Of a stretch of 64,000 nt of DNA, positions 36,325 to 46,082 are shown in pieces (the stretch's first letter is position 1; each line of letters starts with the position of its first letter). The notes beneath the pieces were generated by a model, which worked only from the letters and a program-made list of their open reading frames with translations, had not been told where the DNA came from and did no database searches. The stretch spans positions 2,790,001 through 2,854,000 of the forward strand of contig NZ_CP082322.1 of NCBI RefSeq assembly GCF_019884725.1. Reading direction: 5' to 3'. Source of the stretch: Leucobacter tenebrionis (GTDB lineage: Bacteria; Actinomycetota; Actinomycetes; Actinomycetales; Microbacteriaceae). The translations under genes were made by a program, and so were the position numbers.

Positions 36325-36541
36325 GCCAGGCCTCCTCGATCTGGGCTTCATGCAGTTTGACGATGTCGCTCAGGCGGTTCAATTCGACGGCGCTGAATCC
36401 GCGCCGGTGCGCCAATTCTACCGGCCGGAGCCAGAACTTCGCGGTGCAGTTCTGGCGTTCGACATGCACGTGCACGGGTTCGCTTCCCTCGTTGCTGTAG
36501 AAGAAGAATCGGTAAGCCAGGAATCTCAGCACAGTCGGCAT
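36305..36541 (-). CDS. DUF4160 domain-containing protein
   Basis: 78 residues. The family pattern is clear: MPTVLRFLAYRFFFYSNEG, then EPVHVHVERQNCTAKFWL and EAWHEHF; the HVHV and FWL residues are the conserved core. ATG 36541 is eight bases after AGGAGG. It is the first gene of the inserted pair, with 150 bases of probable promoter DNA between it and the xseA end. Function unproven. Confidence 0.88.
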   Translation of the reverse strand: MPTVLRFLAYRFFFYSNEGSEPVHVHVERQNCTAKFWLRPVELAHRRGFSAVELNRLSDIVKLHEAQIEEAWHEHFNT

Positions 36542-36682
36542 CGGCGGCACCTCCTGTGAAGAACCGTACGAGGAGGAAACGGGCGAAAAGATGGCAAGAG
36601 CGGATCTGTGGACAATGTGCACGCCGTGCATGGCATTCGCGGGATGTGAGCGGAGTTCCGCCTCTTCTCGAATGGCAGCCGG

Positions 36683-37924
36683 TCAGGCGGCGGAACCCCG
36701 CGAGGTGGCGGCCAGACGGCCGCCCGCGAGGGAGAGCCGGATCGCGGTGCCCTCGGGCGCATCGGCGGGATCGCGCAGCACGTCACCGGCGGCACCGTCC
36801 GGACCGACGAGCTGGGCGATCGCATAGCCCCGCTCCAGCGTCGCCTGCGGGGAGAGCGCGGACAGGCGGGCCCGGGTCTCGACGAGGGAACGCGCGCGAT
36901 CCTCCACCGCCCGCTCCGCGAGCTCTGTGCCGCGCGCCACCCAGCGCACCAGCTCCTCGGCGCGCTCGTCGACGATGCGCTCGGGCTGGGCGAGCACCCG
37001 GCGATCCCGCAGCTGCGCCACCCGGTCGGTCTCGTGCGCGAGCATCTGCCCCAGCCGGGAGCTCATGCGGGCCCGTGCCTGGTCCAGCCCCGCGAGCTCC
37101 TCGCCGACGTCGGGCACCACCCGCTTCGCCGCATCGGTGGGGGTCGAGGCGCGCAGATCCGCGACCTCGTCGAGCAGCGGGCGATCCGCCTCGTGCCCGA
37201 TGGCGCTCACGAGCGGGGTGCTCGCGCTCGCCGCAGCACGCACCACACGCTCATCGCTGAACGGCAGCAGGTTCTGGAAGTCGCCTCCGCCGCGCGCGAC
37301 GACGATCACCTCGACCTCGGGATCGCGATCCAGCGCTTCGATGCCCGCGGCCACCTCGGCCGCGGCGCGATCCCCCTGCACCGCCGCGTAATGGATCTTG
37401 AAGCGCACCCCCGGCCAGCGCAGCGTCGCGTTGCGGATCACGTCTTTCTCGGCATCGGAGTCGCGCCCCGTGACCAGCCCGATCAGGCCGGGGAGGAACG
37501 GCAGAGCTCTCTTGCGGCCGACGTCGAACAGGCCCTCCTGCTGCAGCTGACGCCTCAGCCGCTCGAGCCGCTCGAGCAGTTCGCCGAGCCCCACGTGCGA
37601 GAGCTCGAACACCTGCACGGTGAGCGAGCCGCCCTTCACCCAGAAGTTGGGCTTGACGAGCGCGATCACGCGGTCGCCCTGCGCGAATTCGCTCGTGAGG
37701 CGCTGCGCGACCGAGCGCCACACCGTGAAGCTCACCGTGGCATCCTGCGAGAGGTCGCGCAGCTTGCCGTAGACGTGCCCGCCCCGCACCTGCCACTGCG
37801 TGATCTCGCCCTCGACCCAGACCTGCCCGAGACGGTCGATCCACGCCGCGATCTTCTCGCTCATCAGCCCCACGGGCCAGGGGGCGTCGCGGGTGGCGGG
37901 GGCGGTGGATCCTGCTTCGGCCAT
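36683..37924 (-). CDS. xseA: Exodeoxyribonuclease VII large subunit
   Basis: 413 residues, usual size. The nuclease degrades single-stranded DNA to oligonucleotides. N-terminal OB-fold (VGLMSEKIAAWIDRLGQVWVEGEI, about 18-95), then the catalytic domain (GLVTGRDSDAEKDV, VIVVARGGGDFQNLLPF, SAIGHEADRPLLDEVADLRASTP) and the coiled-coil and C-terminal part that binds XseB. The last residues come from the element-side 47-bp repeat, adding Ala-Ala before the TGA. TAGGCT (37932-37937) lies seven bases before ATG 37924, suggesting a leaderless message. The long open frame above is the shadow of ispH. Confidence 0.95.
   Translation of the reverse strand: MAEAGSTAPATRDAPWPVGLMSEKIAAWIDRLGQVWVEGEITQWQVRGGHVYGKLRDLSQDATVSFTVWRSVAQRLTSEFAQGDRVIALVKPNFWVKGGSLTVQVFELSHVGLGELLERLERLRRQLQQEGLFDVGRKRALPFLPGLIGLVTGRDSDAEKDVIRNATLRWPGVRFKIHYAAVQGDRAAAEVAAGIEALDRDPEVEVIVVARGGGDFQNLLPFSDERVVRAAASASTPLVSAIGHEADRPLLDEVADLRASTPTDAAKRVVPDVGEELAGLDQARARMSSRLGQMLAHETDRVAQLRDRRVLAQPERIVDERAEELVRWVARGTELAERAVEDRARSLVETRARLSALSPQATLERGYAIAQLVGPDGAAGDVLRDPADAPEGTAIRLSLAGGRLAATSRGSAA
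36692..36738. repeat. 47-bp direct repeat, copy inside the 3' end of xseA
   Basis: Perfect copy of 36039-36085. On the minus strand it encodes the C-terminal residues of XseA up to Gly-Ser, after which element DNA supplies two Ala codons and the stop. Confidence 0.85.
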
Positions 37925-38074
37925 GCGGTCAAGCCTAGCCGGAGCCCCTGACGCCGACCGCGCCCGGTGTCGCGGCCTCGAGACCTCCGGCCGCGGAGAC
38001 CGGCCGGTTCCGGTCCGAGACCGGTCCGAGACCGCCCCGGGACCGGCCCAGGAACGAACGGTAGAATCGGCCCC

Positions 38075-39190
38075 ATGAGTGACACCGCCCAGCAGACCGC
38101 CCCCGCCCCGCAGGCTCGGGATCCGCGCACCATCGGCGCGCCGGTCGTGAGCCTCGCGATGCCGCGTCTCAGGCGCGAGGTCGGCCGCCTCAAAGACCTG
38201 CCGGTCGACGGCGAGAAGAAGGTGCTGCTCGCGGCTCCCCGCGGTTACTGCGCCGGCGTGGATCGCGCCGTCGTCGCCGTCGAGAAGGCGCTCGACCGCT
38301 ACGGGGCTCCCGTCTACGTGCGCAAGCAGATCGTGCACAACGTGCACGTGGTGAAGACGCTCGAGAAGATGGGGGCGATCTTCGTGGAGGAGGTCGACGA
38401 GGTGCCCGAGGGGGCGAACGTGGTGTTCTCCGCGCACGGTGTGTCTCCCGCGGTCGTGCAGGCGGCCGAGGATCGCGGCCTGCACGCCATCGACGCCACC
38501 TGCCCGCTCGTCACCAAGGTGCACCGCGAGGCCGTGCGCTTCGCGAAGCAGGACAAGGAGATCCTGCTCATCGGCCACACCGGGCACGAGGAGGTCGAGG
38601 GCACGAGCGGCGAGGCCCCCGATCACATCACGATCGTCAATTCGCCCGACGACGTCGACACCCTCGAGGTGAAGGATCCCGATCAGCTCGTCTGGCTCTC
38701 GCAGACCACGCTCTCGGTCGACGAGACGATGGAGACCGTGCGCCGACTGCGCGAGAAGTTCCCGAACCTGCAGGATCCGCCGAGCGATGACATCTGCTAC
38801 GCCACGCAGAACCGGCAGGTCGCCATCAAGCAGATCGCCCCGCAGGCCGACCTCGTGATCGTGGTCGGCTCCTCGAACTCCTCGAACTCCGTGCGGCTCA
38901 AGGAGGTCGCGCTCGAGTACGGCGCCAAGGCGGCCTACCGCGTCGACTTCGCGAGCGAGGTCAAGCAGGAGTGGCTCGACGGCGTGCGCACCATCGGCGT
39001 GACGAGCGGTGCGTCGGTCCCCGAGGTGCTCGTGCAGGAACTGCTCGACGACCTCGCCGACGCCGGCTACTCCGACGTCGAGGCGACGGTCACCGCCGAG
39101 GAGGACCTGGTGTTCTCGCTGCCCAAGGAGCTGCGGCAGGACGCCTCGGGCAACCGCGACGAACGGGCCCTGGGAGGCCGCGTGCGCTGA
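38075..39190 (+). CDS. ispH: 4-hydroxy-3-methylbut-2-enyl diphosphate reductase
   Basis: 371 residues. Last enzyme of the MEP isoprenoid pathway, an iron-sulfur reductase. The three cluster Cys residues lie in [21 protein letters not shown] and ICYATQNRQ; other active-site motifs are [15 protein letters not shown] and SSNSSNS. An N-terminal tail of about 40 residues precedes the core. TAGAAT (38062-38067) sits seven bases before ATG 38075, giving a leaderless message. It is divergent from xseA. Its last codons begin a tandem repeat. Confidence 0.96.
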   Translation: MSDTAQQTAPAPQARDPRTIGAPVVSLAMPRLRREVGRLKDLPVDGEKKVLLAAPRGYCAGVDRAVVAVEKALDRYGAPVYVRKQIVHNVHVVKTLEKMGAIFVEEVDEVPEGANVVFSAHGVSPAVVQAAEDRGLHAIDATCPLVTKVHREAVRFAKQDKEILLIGHTGHEEVEGTSGEAPDHITIVNSPDDVDTLEVKDPDQLVWLSQTTLSVDETMETVRRLREKFPNLQDPPSDDICYATQNRQVAIKQIAPQADLVIVVGSSNSSNSVRLKEVALEYGAKAAYRVDFASEVKQEWLDGVRTIGVTSGASVPEVLVQELLDDLADAGYSDVEATVTAEEDLVFSLPKELRQDASGNRDERALGGRVR

Positions 39191-39400
39191 CGCGCCCGCG
39201 GCGGAGCCGATTCGCCGCCGTGTGCGGCGCTTTCACCTCGCGGTGCAACGCTGCGCGTCGCACATTTCGCGAGGTGCACGTGCGCTGACGCGCCCGCGGC
39301 GGGCCGATTCGCCGCCGTGTGCGGCGCTTTCACCTCGCGGTGCAACGCTGCGCGTCGCACATTTCGCGAGGTGCACGTGCGCTGACGCGCCCGCGGCGGG
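39181..39400. repeat. 97/98-bp tandem repeat starting at the ispH stop
   Basis: The sequence beginning CGTGCGCTGACG recurs at 39181, 39279 and 39376, so there are two full units (98 and 97 bp, one-base indel) and a partial third. Each unit start contains the last two codons and stop of ispH. Each full unit folds into the hairpin CACCTCGCG ... CGCGAGGTG (39234-39276 and 39331-39373) with an inner stem TGCaACGC/GCGTcGCA, and a small stem GCCGC/GCGGC. The remainder of the 268-bp gap up to 39458 holds no gene. Confidence 0.88.
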
Positions 39401-39458
39401 GCGCACTGGGTTCAGTTGCGCGTCCGGGCGCTCGGCCCGCGGCCGCCGAGGAACGAAC

Positions 39459-40174
39459 TTACGGCTGCATCGAGTTCATGTAGTCGAGCAGTTTCTGCAT
39501 GGCATCGGGATCGTTCGCCGCCTGGGTGAGGTCGGGTACGTTCATCATCGCGACGGCGGTGAGCACGAACGTGAGGATCAGCGCCAGGGCACCCGCCGAG
39601 AGCGGCACCCAGAAGGCCAGTTTCCCCGCGCGCATGCGCTGGATCGAGAAGATGAGCACGACGGCGTAGAGCGCGAACATGGCGAGCGCGCTGACGGTGC
39701 TGAACGTGTTGATCCACGCGGGCACGCTGAAGTCGGCGAGGCCGAGGGCGTCGCCGACGAGCGAGAGCGTGGACGGCAGCGAGAACAGCACGAGCGCGGT
39801 GTAGAGCGCGCCGAAGGCCCCGATCGCGAGCAGCGCGATGGTGATCACGAGATCGCCCGTGCGTCGCGGCCGCTGCGCATCCTGCGGGCCCGCGAAGCGA
39901 GGCTGCTGGGGCTGGTTACGGCTCGGTGCGGGTTGGTCGGCGCGATAGGGCGCGGGATCGCCGGCCTCGTTCCGAGAGGGCGCTTTCCGAGCGGGCGCGG
40001 CCTGCTGCTGCGCGTCGGGTGCGGGGGCGACGCCGAGGTTGTGCGGAACCCCGGGGCGGGCCGCCTCATCGGGAGCCGCGGCCGTCGGTTCTGATCCCTC
40101 GGGCTTCCACTCCCACCCCTCGGGGGCGTACTCGCCGAATGCGGGAGCGGGCCGTTCGTCGCGCGGATCCGCCA

Positions 40175-40175
<1 letters not shown>
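39459..40175 (-). CDS. DUF6264-like membrane protein
   Basis: 238 residues. A long Pro/Ala-rich disordered N-terminal region (about 1-105) precedes three or four membrane helices (about 108-132, 153-180 and 187-215). It resembles proteins grouped as DUF6264 in Microbacteriaceae; the function is unknown. The GTG start shares one base with the stop of fbaA (TAGTG), so it is co-translated. The open frame above is the shadow of fbaA. Confidence 0.72.
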
Positions 40176-41203
<1,028 letters not shown>

Positions 41204-41272
41204 GTGTGCTCCTTAGCGTCGTAACGGGTCGGCTCGATGCCGCTGTACCAGTCTACGCGGTAGGCTGGGGGC

Positions 41273-42256
41273 ATGACTGAACCTGTTTCGCTGGGCGAAT
41301 GGCAGCCCGATCGCAACCTCGCCATGGAACTCGTGCGCGCTACCGAGGCCGCTGCGATGCGCGCCACTCCGTGGATCGGGCGCGGCGATAAGAACGCCGC
41401 CGACGGCGCCGCGGTCGATGCGATGCGACGGTTCCTGTCGACGGTGAACATGAACGGCGTCGTGGTGATCGGCGAGGGCGAGAAGGACGATGCGCCCTGG
41501 CTCTACAACGGCGAGCAGGTCGGCAACGGCGAGGGCGCTGAGTGCGACGTGGCCGTCGACCCGATCGACGGCACCAGGCTCACCGCCGAGGGGCGCCCCG
41601 GCGCGCTCTCGGTGATCGCGGTGGCAGATCGCGGCAGCATGTACGATCCCTCGGCCGTGTTCTACATGGACAAGCTGGTGTGCGGCCCCGATGGTGTCGG
41701 CGTGGTCGACATCCGCCGTCCGATCGGCGAGAACATCCGCGCGCTCGCCCGTGCCAAGGGCGTCGACGTCTCCGATATCCGCGTGGCAGTGCTCGACCGC
41801 CCGCGTCACGAGCAGCTCATCTCCGACATCCGCGAGGCCGGTGCCGGCACCCGTCTGATCATGGACGGCGATGTCGCCGGCGGTGTGAACGCCGCTCGCT
41901 GGGATTCGCGGATCGACCTCTGCGTCGGCATCGGCGGCACCCCCGAGGGCATCATCACCGCCTGCGCCGTGAAGGCGCTGGGCGGCGTGATCCAGGGCCG
42001 CCTGTGGCCGAAGGACGACGAGGAGCGCCAGAAGGCGATCGACGCCGGTCACGATCTCGACCGCGTGCTCGAGGCCAACGATCTCGTATCGAGCGACAAC
42101 TGCTACTTCGTCGCGACCGGCATCACCTCCGCGGACTTCGTCGACGGCGTGCAACGCCGCGGCCCGTTCGTGCGCGCCGAGAGCATCGTGATGCGCTCGC
42201 ACTCGCGCACGATCCGCCACGTCATCAGCGACATGGATCCCGACCGCTGGAGCTGA
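41273..42256 (+). CDS. glpX: Class II fructose-1,6-bisphosphatase
   Basis: 327 residues. Gluconeogenic phosphatase of the lithium-sensitive GlpX type. Metal-binding motifs: [15 protein letters not shown] (about 63-77) and [10 protein letters not shown] (about 92-101). TAGGCT (41261-41266) lies six bases before the ATG, suggesting a leaderless message. The pair fbaA/glpX shares a 69-bp divergent promoter region. Confidence 0.95.
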   Translation: MTEPVSLGEWQPDRNLAMELVRATEAAAMRATPWIGRGDKNAADGAAVDAMRRFLSTVNMNGVVVIGEGEKDDAPWLYNGEQVGNGEGAECDVAVDPIDGTRLTAEGRPGALSVIAVADRGSMYDPSAVFYMDKLVCGPDGVGVVDIRRPIGENIRALARAKGVDVSDIRVAVLDRPRHEQLISDIREAGAGTRLIMDGDVAGGVNAARWDSRIDLCVGIGGTPEGIITACAVKALGGVIQGRLWPKDDEERQKAIDAGHDLDRVLEANDLVSSDNCYFVATGITSADFVDGVQRRGPFVRAESIVMRSHSRTIRHVISDMDPDRWS

Positions 42257-42305
42257 CCTCCGTCTCCGGGGCGTTGCCCCGCGCTCGGACGCGCCGGCGC
42301 GCAAC

Positions 42306-43595
42306 TCACTCGAGTCCGGCGAGCGCCGAGTCGAGGTAGTCCCGCTCCGCGTCGTTGCCGGGGAGTTCGAGCGCGCGACGGTAGGCAGCCGCAGCGCCGA
42401 CGCGGTCGCCGGCCTCCTCGAGCGTGACGGCGCGGGCGATGTGGAAGGGACGGAAGGACGCCAGCACTGGATCCTCTGCGAGGGACTCCAACGCGGCGAG
42501 CCCGGTGGCGAACCCGCGCGCCCGTCCCAGTGCGACGGCTCGGCCGAGTCGCACGATCGGGCCGGGCTGGCAGCGCTCGAGCATCTCGTAGAGCACCGCG
42601 ATCTGCGCCCAATCGGTGGCTGCGAAGTCGGCGGCTTCGGCGTGCACCGCGGCGATGGCCGCTTGGATCGCGTAGGGGCCGGCTCGTCCCGCGCGTGCCG
42701 CGGTCTCGGCGAGGTCGATGCCCTCCTCGACCCGTGAGCGGTCCCACCGGCCGCGGTCCTGCTGCGCGAGAGGGACGGGGCGACCTCCGTCGTCGAGTCG
42801 GGCCGGCCGTCTGGCCTCCGTGAGGAGCAGCAGGCTGAGGAGCCCCGTCACCTCGGGCTCTCCCGGCATGAGACCGTGCAGCACGCGCGCGAGCCTGATC
42901 GCCTCGGCGGTGAGGTCGTCGCGCACGTGATCCGAACCGTTCGAACGGGCGAAGCCCTCGGCGTAGAGCAGGTAGATCACGCGTTCGACTTCGGCGAGCC
43001 GTGCGGGGAGTTCTGATCTGGCCGGGACTTTGAACGGCACTCCGAGGGTGCGGATGCGCTTCTTCGCGCGAACGATGCGCTGCTGCACGGTGGTGACCGG
43101 CAGGAGCAGCGCGTGCGCGACCTCGGCGGTGGTGAGCCCCGCGAGGAATCGGAGAGTGAGGGCGATGCGATCGGCGGGGCCGAGCACCGGATGGGCGCAC
43201 GCGAAGAAGAGCTCGAGGCGATCGTCGGGTATCGGCGACGGAGATTGTTCGGAAGCCGCCTCAGCGGGGTCGGCGAACCCCTCTCGTGCGGGCGAGCGAT
43301 CCTCCTCGATGCGCAGCCGTGCGAGCTTCTGCGCGAGCACTGATTCGCGCCGTACCGTATCGAGTGCCTTCCGCTTGGCCGTCGTCTTGAGCCACGCCTC
43401 CGGCGATGCCGGTACACCCGTATGCGACCAGCTGCGCAGAGCCTGGGCGAGGGCGTCCTGTGTGACATCCTCGGCGAGGTCGAGGTCGCCGAACCATCGC
43501 GCGATCGTAGCCGTGATGCGGGATCTGGCATCACGATCGATCGCGGCGAGGGCTCGGCGAACCTCGTCCTGCGGATGGCCCTTCTCAGGGTTCAC
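42306..43595 (-). CDS. RNA polymerase sigma factor, ECF42-type with TPR-like C-terminus
   Basis: 429 residues. Sigma-2 (about 15-80; DLDLAEDVTQDALAQAL) and sigma-4 (about 125-180; TLRFLAGLTTAEVAHALLLP, VQQRIVRAKKRIR) are followed by a long helical extension (DUF6596/TPR-like, 185-429), the hallmark of ECF42. In this group the extension controls activity and no anti-sigma factor is used. The upstream gene encodes the DGPF/YCII partner typical of ECF42. The GTG at 43595 lies 14 bases after the partner's stop; the frame above is its shadow. Confidence 0.88.
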   Translation of the reverse strand: MNPEKGHPQDEVRRALAAIDRDARSRITATIARWFGDLDLAEDVTQDALAQALRSWSHTGVPASPEAWLKTTAKRKALDTVRRESVLAQKLARLRIEEDRSPAREGFADPAEAASEQSPSPIPDDRLELFFACAHPVLGPADRIALTLRFLAGLTTAEVAHALLLPVTTVQQRIVRAKKRIRTLGVPFKVPARSELPARLAEVERVIYLLYAEGFARSNGSDHVRDDLTAEAIRLARVLHGLMPGEPEVTGLLSLLLLTEARRPARLDDGGRPVPLAQQDRGRWDRSRVEEGIDLAETAARAGRAGPYAIQAAIAAVHAEAADFAATDWAQIAVLYEMLERCQPGPIVRLGRAVALGRARGFATGLAALESLAEDPVLASFRPFHIARAVTLEEAGDRVGAAAAYRRALELPGNDAERDYLDSALAGLE

Positions 43596-43609
43596 GGTCG
43601 GCCCGCGGC

Positions 43610-43957
43610 TCAATAGGGGGCGAGGGGGCGGATCTCGACGTGGCCGCCCGGTGCGGAGGCGGGGCTTCTGCGCGCCCACTCGATCGCCTCGTCGATGTCG
43701 GCGACGTCGATGATGTAGGCGCCGCCGACGAACTCCCGCACCTCGGCGAAGGGGCCCGACGACACGACTCGCTCACCCTCCGGATCGCTGCTGACGATGG
43801 CTCCCTGCTCGGGGTCCTCGAGGGCGAACGAGCTGACGACCACGCCGGCTTCGGTGATCTCCCGGTCGAAGGCGAAGAACTCCTCGGGGCTCGCGCCGCC
43901 GTCCTCCCCGCAAGCGGGGTCGGCCGTGTGGCCCATGAGCAGTAGTGCATATTTCAT
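43610..43957 (-). CDS. YCII-related (DGPF) protein
   Basis: 115 residues. The YCII/DGPF fold is shown by MKYALLLMG, the SSGPFAEVREFVGGAYII segment (DGPF is SGPF here) and DVADIDEAIEWA. Proteins of this family are the usual targets and neighbours of ECF42 sigma factors. ATG 43957 has AGGAGAG upstream. TGTCGG (44030-44035, minus strand) resembles the TGTCGA reported for ECF42 -35 elements, so the sigma factor may drive its own operon. Confidence 0.88.
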   Translation of the reverse strand: MKYALLLMGHTADPACGEDGGASPEEFFAFDREITEAGVVVSSFALEDPEQGAIVSSDPEGERVVSSGPFAEVREFVGGAYIIDVADIDEAIEWARRSPASAPGGHVEIRPLAPY

Positions 43958-44038
43958 GATCTCTCCTGAGCTCGTTCCGCTCTGAACGCTCGGTGCGGTC
44001 GGCGGATGCGAAGTGCCGAACCGGGTGGCCCGACACCA

Positions 44039-45364
44039 TCATGACGGATGGGGAAGCTCTGGATCGACACCTCCTTCGGAAAAAGTTTCTGCGGGTGTCG
44101 CTGCCGGTTCGTTCGCCGCTCCGTCGTCCGGTCGCAGCTCGGGGGCGACGAGCGGACGGACCGCGTCCTCGAGCTGCGCGGGCTCGGTGCCGATCTTCTC
44201 GCCGTTGAGGGCGCTGATCTTGCGGGCGGTGGGGAGCACCTGCCGCTCAAGCGATCCGATGTAGGCGTTGTAATCCTGCACACCGCGGGAGAGGGTGCGG
44301 CCGAGCTTGTCGAGGTGCGCCGCGGTGCGCCCGAGGCGCGTGTGGAGCTGTCGGCTGAGATCGAAGAGCGTGCGCGCCTCAGCCGTGAGGGACTCCTGAC
44401 GCCAGCTGTGGGCGACGGACTTGAGAATGGCCCAGAGGCTCACCGGCGAGGCCAGGGCCACGCGCCGTTCGAACGCGTACTCGAGCAGCAGCGGATCGGT
44501 GTCGAGCGCGCTCGACAGCAGGGACTCGCTCGGTACGAACGCGATGACGAACTCGGGGGAGTCGGGCAGCGCCGCGGCGTACTCGCGGTTGCTCAGCGCG
44601 AGGATGTGATCGCGCAGCGCTTTCGCGTGCCGGTTGAGCAGCGTCGTGCGACGCTCCCCGTCATCGACGTGCTGGGCCTCGAGATAGGCGTCGAACGGCA
44701 CCTTCGCGTCGATCGCGATCGCCTTGCCGCCCGGCAGGTGCACGACCATGTCAGGACGGGCAGCACCGCGCTCGGTGGCGAGCTGCTGCTGCACCTCGAA
44801 ATCGACGTGCTCGAGCATGCCGGCCGCCTCGATGATGCGGCGTAGCTGGGTCTCGCCCCAGAGCCCGCGAGTGTTGTTCGAGCGCAGGGCTGCCGCCAGG
44901 TTCTCGGCAGTGCCCCGCAGCTTCTCTTCCGCTCGGGCGGCCTCCCGGAGCTGCTCGGCCAGTTCGCCGTGCTGCGAAGCCCGCTGCTGCTCGATTGTGG
45001 CCACGGTCCGTTCGAGCTTGCCCAGCGAGTCGCGGAGCGGCGCGAGCTGCTGCAGCACGCGCTGCTCTTCGCGGTCGGCCTGCGAGCGCTGCTGCGCATT
45101 GACCTGGGCATCGCGCAGGCGATCCTCGAGCCCCTGCACCCGCGTCTCGGCTGCCGCGAGCTCCTCGCGCAGCAGTCGTGCCCCGTCCTCTGCATCGAGC
45201 CGGGCCTGCTGCACCGCGAGGGTGCGCTCGTGTTCGGCGCGCGAAGCAGCCTCGGCCATGCGCTGCGCTGCCGCAGCGCCGGCGATCCGGTGGCCGGCTG
45301 CGGCGCCCGCGATGCCGAAGACCAGGGCCGTGATGACGACCAGGAGGAGCGTGAGAACTGTCAT
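44039..45364 (-). CDS. rmuC: DNA recombination protein RmuC
   Basis: 441 residues. N-terminal membrane helix (about 3-30), a long coiled coil (about 30-165), then the RmuC nuclease-like domain (about 175-390; NTRGLWGETQLRRIIEAAGM, IAIDAKVPFDAYLEA). Family members limit inversions at inverted repeats. The tail is acidic and Pro-rich. ATG 45364 begins the hydrophobic helix. Confidence 0.93.
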   Translation of the reverse strand: MTVLTLLLVVITALVFGIAGAAAGHRIAGAAAAQRMAEAASRAEHERTLAVQQARLDAEDGARLLREELAAAETRVQGLEDRLRDAQVNAQQRSQADREEQRVLQQLAPLRDSLGKLERTVATIEQQRASQHGELAEQLREAARAEEKLRGTAENLAAALRSNNTRGLWGETQLRRIIEAAGMLEHVDFEVQQQLATERGAARPDMVVHLPGGKAIAIDAKVPFDAYLEAQHVDDGERRTTLLNRHAKALRDHILALSNREYAAALPDSPEFVIAFVPSESLLSSALDTDPLLLEYAFERRVALASPVSLWAILKSVAHSWRQESLTAEARTLFDLSRQLHTRLGRTAAHLDKLGRTLSRGVQDYNAYIGSLERQVLPTARKISALNGEKIGTEPAQLEDAVRPLVAPELRPDDGAANEPAATPAETFSEGGVDPELPHPS

Positions 45365-45430
45365 GCGGCTATGGTCTCAGGGACCACTGACATTCTTGGG
45401 ACACGACTCGAATGACAGTCCGCGCGCCGG

Positions 45431-46015
45431 TTACAGCTTGAGCGGGATCGCCTTGAGCTGCTGGATGCGCAGGCCCGTCTTCTTCGCGAGGGCGGCCAGG
45501 TCGCCGACCTCGTGGCGGCGCGCCGCGTCGGAGATGATCGCGGCGCACGCCTCGGCATCGGCGAGCGCGTCGTGGTGCGCGAAATCTCCGAACCCGGCCG
45601 CCTCGGCCGCGAGCGGGAGCCTGTGGGAGGGCAGCTCGTAGGTCTTGCGCGAGACCTGAACGCTGCAGAGGTAGCGCAGCCTGGGCGTCGGAGTGATGGT
45701 CTCGGCACAGGCCGCGCGGATCACCCCCATGTCGAAGCTCGCGTTGTGCGCCACGGTCACGTCGTCGCCGATGAAACCGCGTAGATCCTCGAGCTGCTCG
45801 GCCCAGTCTCGAGCATCCACCACCATCTCGGCCGTGATGCCGTGGATCTTGATGTTGAAGGGGAGGAACGCCGCGTGCGCTCGGGGCGGGCGGATCAGCC
45901 ACTCGACGCGATCCACCACCCGCCCGTCGCGCACGCGCACCATGCCGACCGCGCAGGCCGAAGATGGGTGGCTGTTGGCGGTCTCGAAATCGATGGCGGT
46001 GAAGTCGACGGACAC
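45431..46015 (-). CDS. DEDDh 3'-5' exonuclease (DnaQ-like)
   Basis: 194 residues. Exo I FTAIDFETAN (Asp and Glu), Exo II VAHNASFDMGVI (Asp) and Exo III HDALADAEA (His and Asp) give the complete catalytic set. Members proofread or trim nucleic acids. I chose GTG 46015, which follows CACCCT by six bases; an ATG at 46048 lengthens the protein by 11 residues without conservation. Confidence 0.9.
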   Translation of the reverse strand: MSVDFTAIDFETANSHPSSACAVGMVRVRDGRVVDRVEWLIRPPRAHAAFLPFNIKIHGITAEMVVDARDWAEQLEDLRGFIGDDVTVAHNASFDMGVIRAACAETITPTPRLRYLCSVQVSRKTYELPSHRLPLAAEAAGFGDFAHHDALADAEACAAIISDAARRHEVGDLAALAKKTGLRIQQLKAIPLKL

Positions 46016-46082
46016 GCATCTAGGGTGGCACACGCGTCTGACATTCACGCCGCCGGTGCTCCGAAGCCGGCCGACCCCGGGC

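Larger units (their letters stand above)
36039..36738. mobile_element. Putative 653-bp insertion carrying DUF4160/DUF2442, flanked by 47-bp direct repeats
   Basis: One 47-bp repeat plus the 606 bases between the repeats makes a 653-bp unit. It holds two overlapping small genes and no integrase or transposase. It is visibly less G+C-rich than the flanks, splits the normally adjacent xseA and xseB, and replaces the xseA 3' end while keeping its frame. These are the marks of site-specific or homology-driven integration. The element's mobility is inferred, not shown. Confidence 0.6.

Noticed and set aside
39181..39400. CRISPR-like array after ispH
   Set aside because: There is no unique spacer between repeats; the units are direct tandem copies, and no cas gene is present.
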